The position numbers and the translations under genes are program-made. Positions 5,663 to 6,997 of a stretch of DNA of 6,997 bases are shown here, piece after piece. The notes below the pieces were generated by a model, which was given only the letters and a program-made list of their open reading frames with translations, was not told the origin of the DNA and made no database searches. Numbering within the stretch: the stretch's first letter is position 1; each line of letters opens with the position of its first letter. Source of the stretch: JBCDBY01 sp039182715 (lineage in GTDB: Bacteria; Planctomycetota; PLA2); contig JBCDBY010000242.1 in assembly GCA_039182715.1 (NCBI GenBank), forward strand, positions 1-6,997, given 5' to 3'.

Positions 5663-6682
5663 ATGCCCGCGGAACAGCGCGTCATCACGGCCGGATTCGT
5701 GGCCCTCGGCCTGGGGGTACTGGGCGTCATCGCCTTCTACATCCTCCCCAGCACGACGGTCACGGACACGATCGACACGATCAAGAACGAGCTCTATCCC
5801 GCCTACAAGCGGTCGGAGTCGGAGCGGAACTACCCGCGGTGGACCCAGGATGCCCAGGCGATCCTCAAGGCGCTGGACGAGGGCGGCCGCAACGTGATCG
5901 AGAAGAACCTGCAGGCGCAGGCGACCGATCGCATCAAGGACGCCCAGAACATCTACGAGATGGTCAAGAACGGCGTCGTCGACAAGGTGGCCGAGGGGCA
6001 GTACCCCTACGGCGACGAGTTCTTCGCCCGGGAGACCCATCGCGCCCTCACCGGGCTCGAGAAGGCGCTCGAGGGCGACACGGACGTGCTCGCCAAGGCG
6101 CGTCGGCTCTCCAAGAAGGTCAACGAGGCGCTGGTCGACGCGCGACTCGGCTCCGGCCAGCCGCTTCCGACGCCCCCCGCCTTCGACGTCAAGGAGAAGA
6201 TGCCGGGCATCAAGCCCAATCCGATCCTCGAGCACGACGCCGCGGCGTTCGCCGTCTTCGGGCTCAGTCCGGAGCTGCTGACCGGCGCGCTGCAGACGCC
6301 GAACCCCGGCGGCCGCGCGACACCCGCGCGCCTGCGCTGGAACAAGAACATGCCGAAGAGCACGATCTCGGAGGACCTCGCGGCCCTCGTGATCGACATC
6401 AACGGCCTGCTCCAGCTCTCGGCGCGCCTCAAGCCGCTCATCGAAGACGTCGAGAAGCAGGCGGCCGGCTCCCCTGCCGCCAAGAAGCTCTACGACAAGG
6501 CGCTCGACAAGCTCGCCCGCGGGCTGCCGGTGAAGACCGCCCAGGCCCTGCGCGAGAACCGCGAGCAGTTCCTCGACGGCAAGGTGCTGCTGGCGCTCAT
6601 CCAGGCGGAGGGAGAACTCTTCGCCGGCCCGCGCACGACGCTGGAAGCGCTGTCGAAGGCGTTCCAGGGGCAGTTCCCCTAG
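5663..6682 (+). CDS. membrane-anchored helical hypothetical protein
   Basis: I do not recognise this 339-residue protein. After a short N-terminus (MPAEQR), residues 8-28 form one hydrophobic helix (ITAGFVALGLGVLGVIAFYIL), so it is probably an inner-membrane protein with the rest in the periplasm. Residues 32-165 are charged and helical with many A, E, K and L, consistent with a helical bundle. Residues 166-190 are proline-rich (PLPTPPAFDV, MPGIKPNPILEHD) and look like a linker. Residues 191-339 form a second helical part containing AALVIDINGLLQLSARLKPLIEDVEKQ (about 240-266) and a C-terminal ALIQAEGELF region. I see no cysteine and no catalytic motif. Coding is well supported by strong third-position GC and absence of stops. 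The start is preceded by no good Shine-Dalgarno; a poor TTGCCG/CAAGAT promoter (5628-5656) would put the transcript start on the ATG itself. It diverges from rpmI. The stop TAG overlaps that of a doubtful minus-strand frame. Confidence 0.85.
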   Translation: MPAEQRVITAGFVALGLGVLGVIAFYILPSTTVTDTIDTIKNELYPAYKRSESERNYPRWTQDAQAILKALDEGGRNVIEKNLQAQATDRIKDAQNIYEMVKNGVVDKVAEGQYPYGDEFFARETHRALTGLEKALEGDTDVLAKARRLSKKVNEALVDARLGSGQPLPTPPAFDVKEKMPGIKPNPILEHDAAAFAVFGLSPELLTGALQTPNPGGRATPARLRWNKNMPKSTISEDLAALVIDINGLLQLSARLKPLIEDVEKQAAGSPAAKKLYDKALDKLARGLPVKTAQALRENREQFLDGKVLLALIQAEGELFAGPRTTLEALSKAFQGQFP

Positions 6683-6984
6683 GACCGGCCGGGGGCCGGG
6701 GGCTGGGAGCCGGGGGCTTTCAGCAGACGATGCACCCGCGGCCTCTCTTCGAAGGGGCCGTCCACGGCCCGGGCGCTGTTGTGCAGGGATTCCGCGAGAC
6801 GTAGGAGCGGGGCCGAGTCCCGATCGCGCTGCGGCCGCTCGATTCCGCAGTGAACCCGCCTCGGTTCGTCGGCGTAGCCGCCAGGAGGAACCGGCGCGGG
6901 CCTCGCGCGCACGAATTTCTTTGTCTCGCCGCGGCCCGCCTTCGTGAGAGGAACCCGAGCTGGCCGTGGCCACACTAAACCCAC
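6679..6984 (-). CDS. doubtful small hypothetical protein
   Basis: A minus-strand frame of 101 codons opens at GTG 6984 and ends in TAG at 6679-6681, overlapping by two bases the stop of the plus-strand gene. The middle part has a plausible amino-acid pattern, such as LLRLAESLHNSARAVDG and a charged ERPRVHRLL, and mostly G or C in third positions. Its last residues (APGSQPPAPGRS) are simply the translation of the heptamer repeat at 6689-6720. The start lacks a clear ribosome-binding site, and the first residues lie against the window edge, where a longer gene cannot be excluded. It could equally be a chance open frame in GC-rich DNA. Confidence 0.22.
   Translation of the reverse strand: MGLVWPRPARVPLTKAGRGETKKFVRARPAPVPPGGYADEPRRVHCGIERPQRDRDSAPLLRLAESLHNSARAVDGPFEERPRVHRLLKAPGSQPPAPGRS
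6689..6720 (+). repeat. G-rich heptamer repeat, copy B
   Basis: Four consecutive 7-mers can be read from 6691: GGGGGCC, GGGGGCT, GGGAGCC, GGGGGCT, followed by TT. The 10-mer GCCGGGGGCT occurs twice, 14 bases apart. The segment 6693-6707 is identical to 643-657. It begins only a few bases after the stop of the plus-strand gene. Confidence 0.72.
6721..6982. other. stretch without a supported gene
   Basis: Apart from the doubtful minus-strand frame I see only one small perfect hairpin: GGGCCG at 6755-6760 pairs with CGGCCC at 6765-6770, loop TCCA. It has no T run, so it is not an intrinsic terminator. No RNA gene, promoter or mobile-element gene is recognisable. Confidence 0.5.
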
Positions 6985-6997
6985 GCCCGGCCCCCGG
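6983..6997 (-). repeat. partial heptamer repeat, copy C, inverted
   Basis: At the right edge the minus strand reads CCGGGGGCCGGGCG, matching the heptamer unit but with the G-rich strand opposite to copies A and B. It is cut by the window end. Copies B and C would enclose about 265 bp in inverted orientation. Confidence 0.4.

Noticed and set aside
6755..6770. Hairpin as terminator of the plus-strand gene at 5663-6682
   Set aside because: Perfect 6-bp stem but no T run after it, and it lies 70 nt past the stop.
5327..6973. Minus-strand frame of 548 codons ending with L35
   Set aside because: Only the last 65 codons are rpmI. The rest is antisense to the plus-strand gene at 5663-6682 and has a low-complexity R, L and E composition.
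1..6997. CRISPR array, tRNA genes, integrase or transposase genes
   Set aside because: No regularly spaced direct repeats with unique spacers, no tRNA cloverleaf pattern and no mobile-element protein motif noticed in reading both strands.

Overview
The window is a high-GC bacterial chromosome segment built around a translation gene cluster read on the minus strand: rpmI (L35), rplT (L20), pheS and pheT (the two subunits of phenylalanyl-tRNA synthetase). Just past pheT lies a structured, terminator-capped RNA that I identify as 6S RNA (ssrS). The synthetase is the bacterial alpha/beta heterotetramer type with proteobacteria-like subunit lengths. The 6S sequence blocks resemble proteobacterial 6S RNA, and two non-ribosomal genes encode single-pass anchored envelope proteins. 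This suggests a high-GC Gram-negative lineage such as Myxococcota or another former deltaproteobacterial group, or a Planctomycetota relative. The sequence alone does not fix the phylum.

Layout, left to right. 1-584 (minus): 5' part of a gene for an N-terminally anchored, acidic, helical protein that runs off the left edge. 600-988: a G-rich heptamer repeat and a hydrophobic reading frame that may be a small or decayed membrane-protein gene. 989-1142: nothing recognised. 1143-1460 (minus): 6S RNA and its intrinsic terminator. 1537-3909 pheT, 3909-4892 pheS, 4914-4939 a strong terminator or attenuator placed directly before pheS, 4964-5314 rplT, 5327-5524 rpmI (all minus). 5525-5662: divergent promoter region. 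5663-6682 (plus): an unrecognised membrane-anchored helical protein. 6683-6997: a second heptamer repeat, a doubtful small minus-strand reading frame, and the start of a third repeat copy in inverted orientation at the right edge.

How it works together: one promoter upstream of rpmI probably drives rpmI-rplT. A perfect-looking intrinsic terminator between rplT and pheS then decides how much transcription continues into pheS-pheT. The last two codons of rplT carry a copy of the terminator's 3' arm, so they could form a competing antiterminator. That would couple completion of L20 translation to pheST expression; it is an inference from base pairing. pheS and pheT overlap by one base and are likely translationally coupled. 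The usual upstream partner infC is absent, and so is the zapA gene often found between pheT and 6S RNA in related layouts. The most interesting items are the rplT-pheS attenuator, the unusually long 6S RNA, and the heptameric G-rich repeats.
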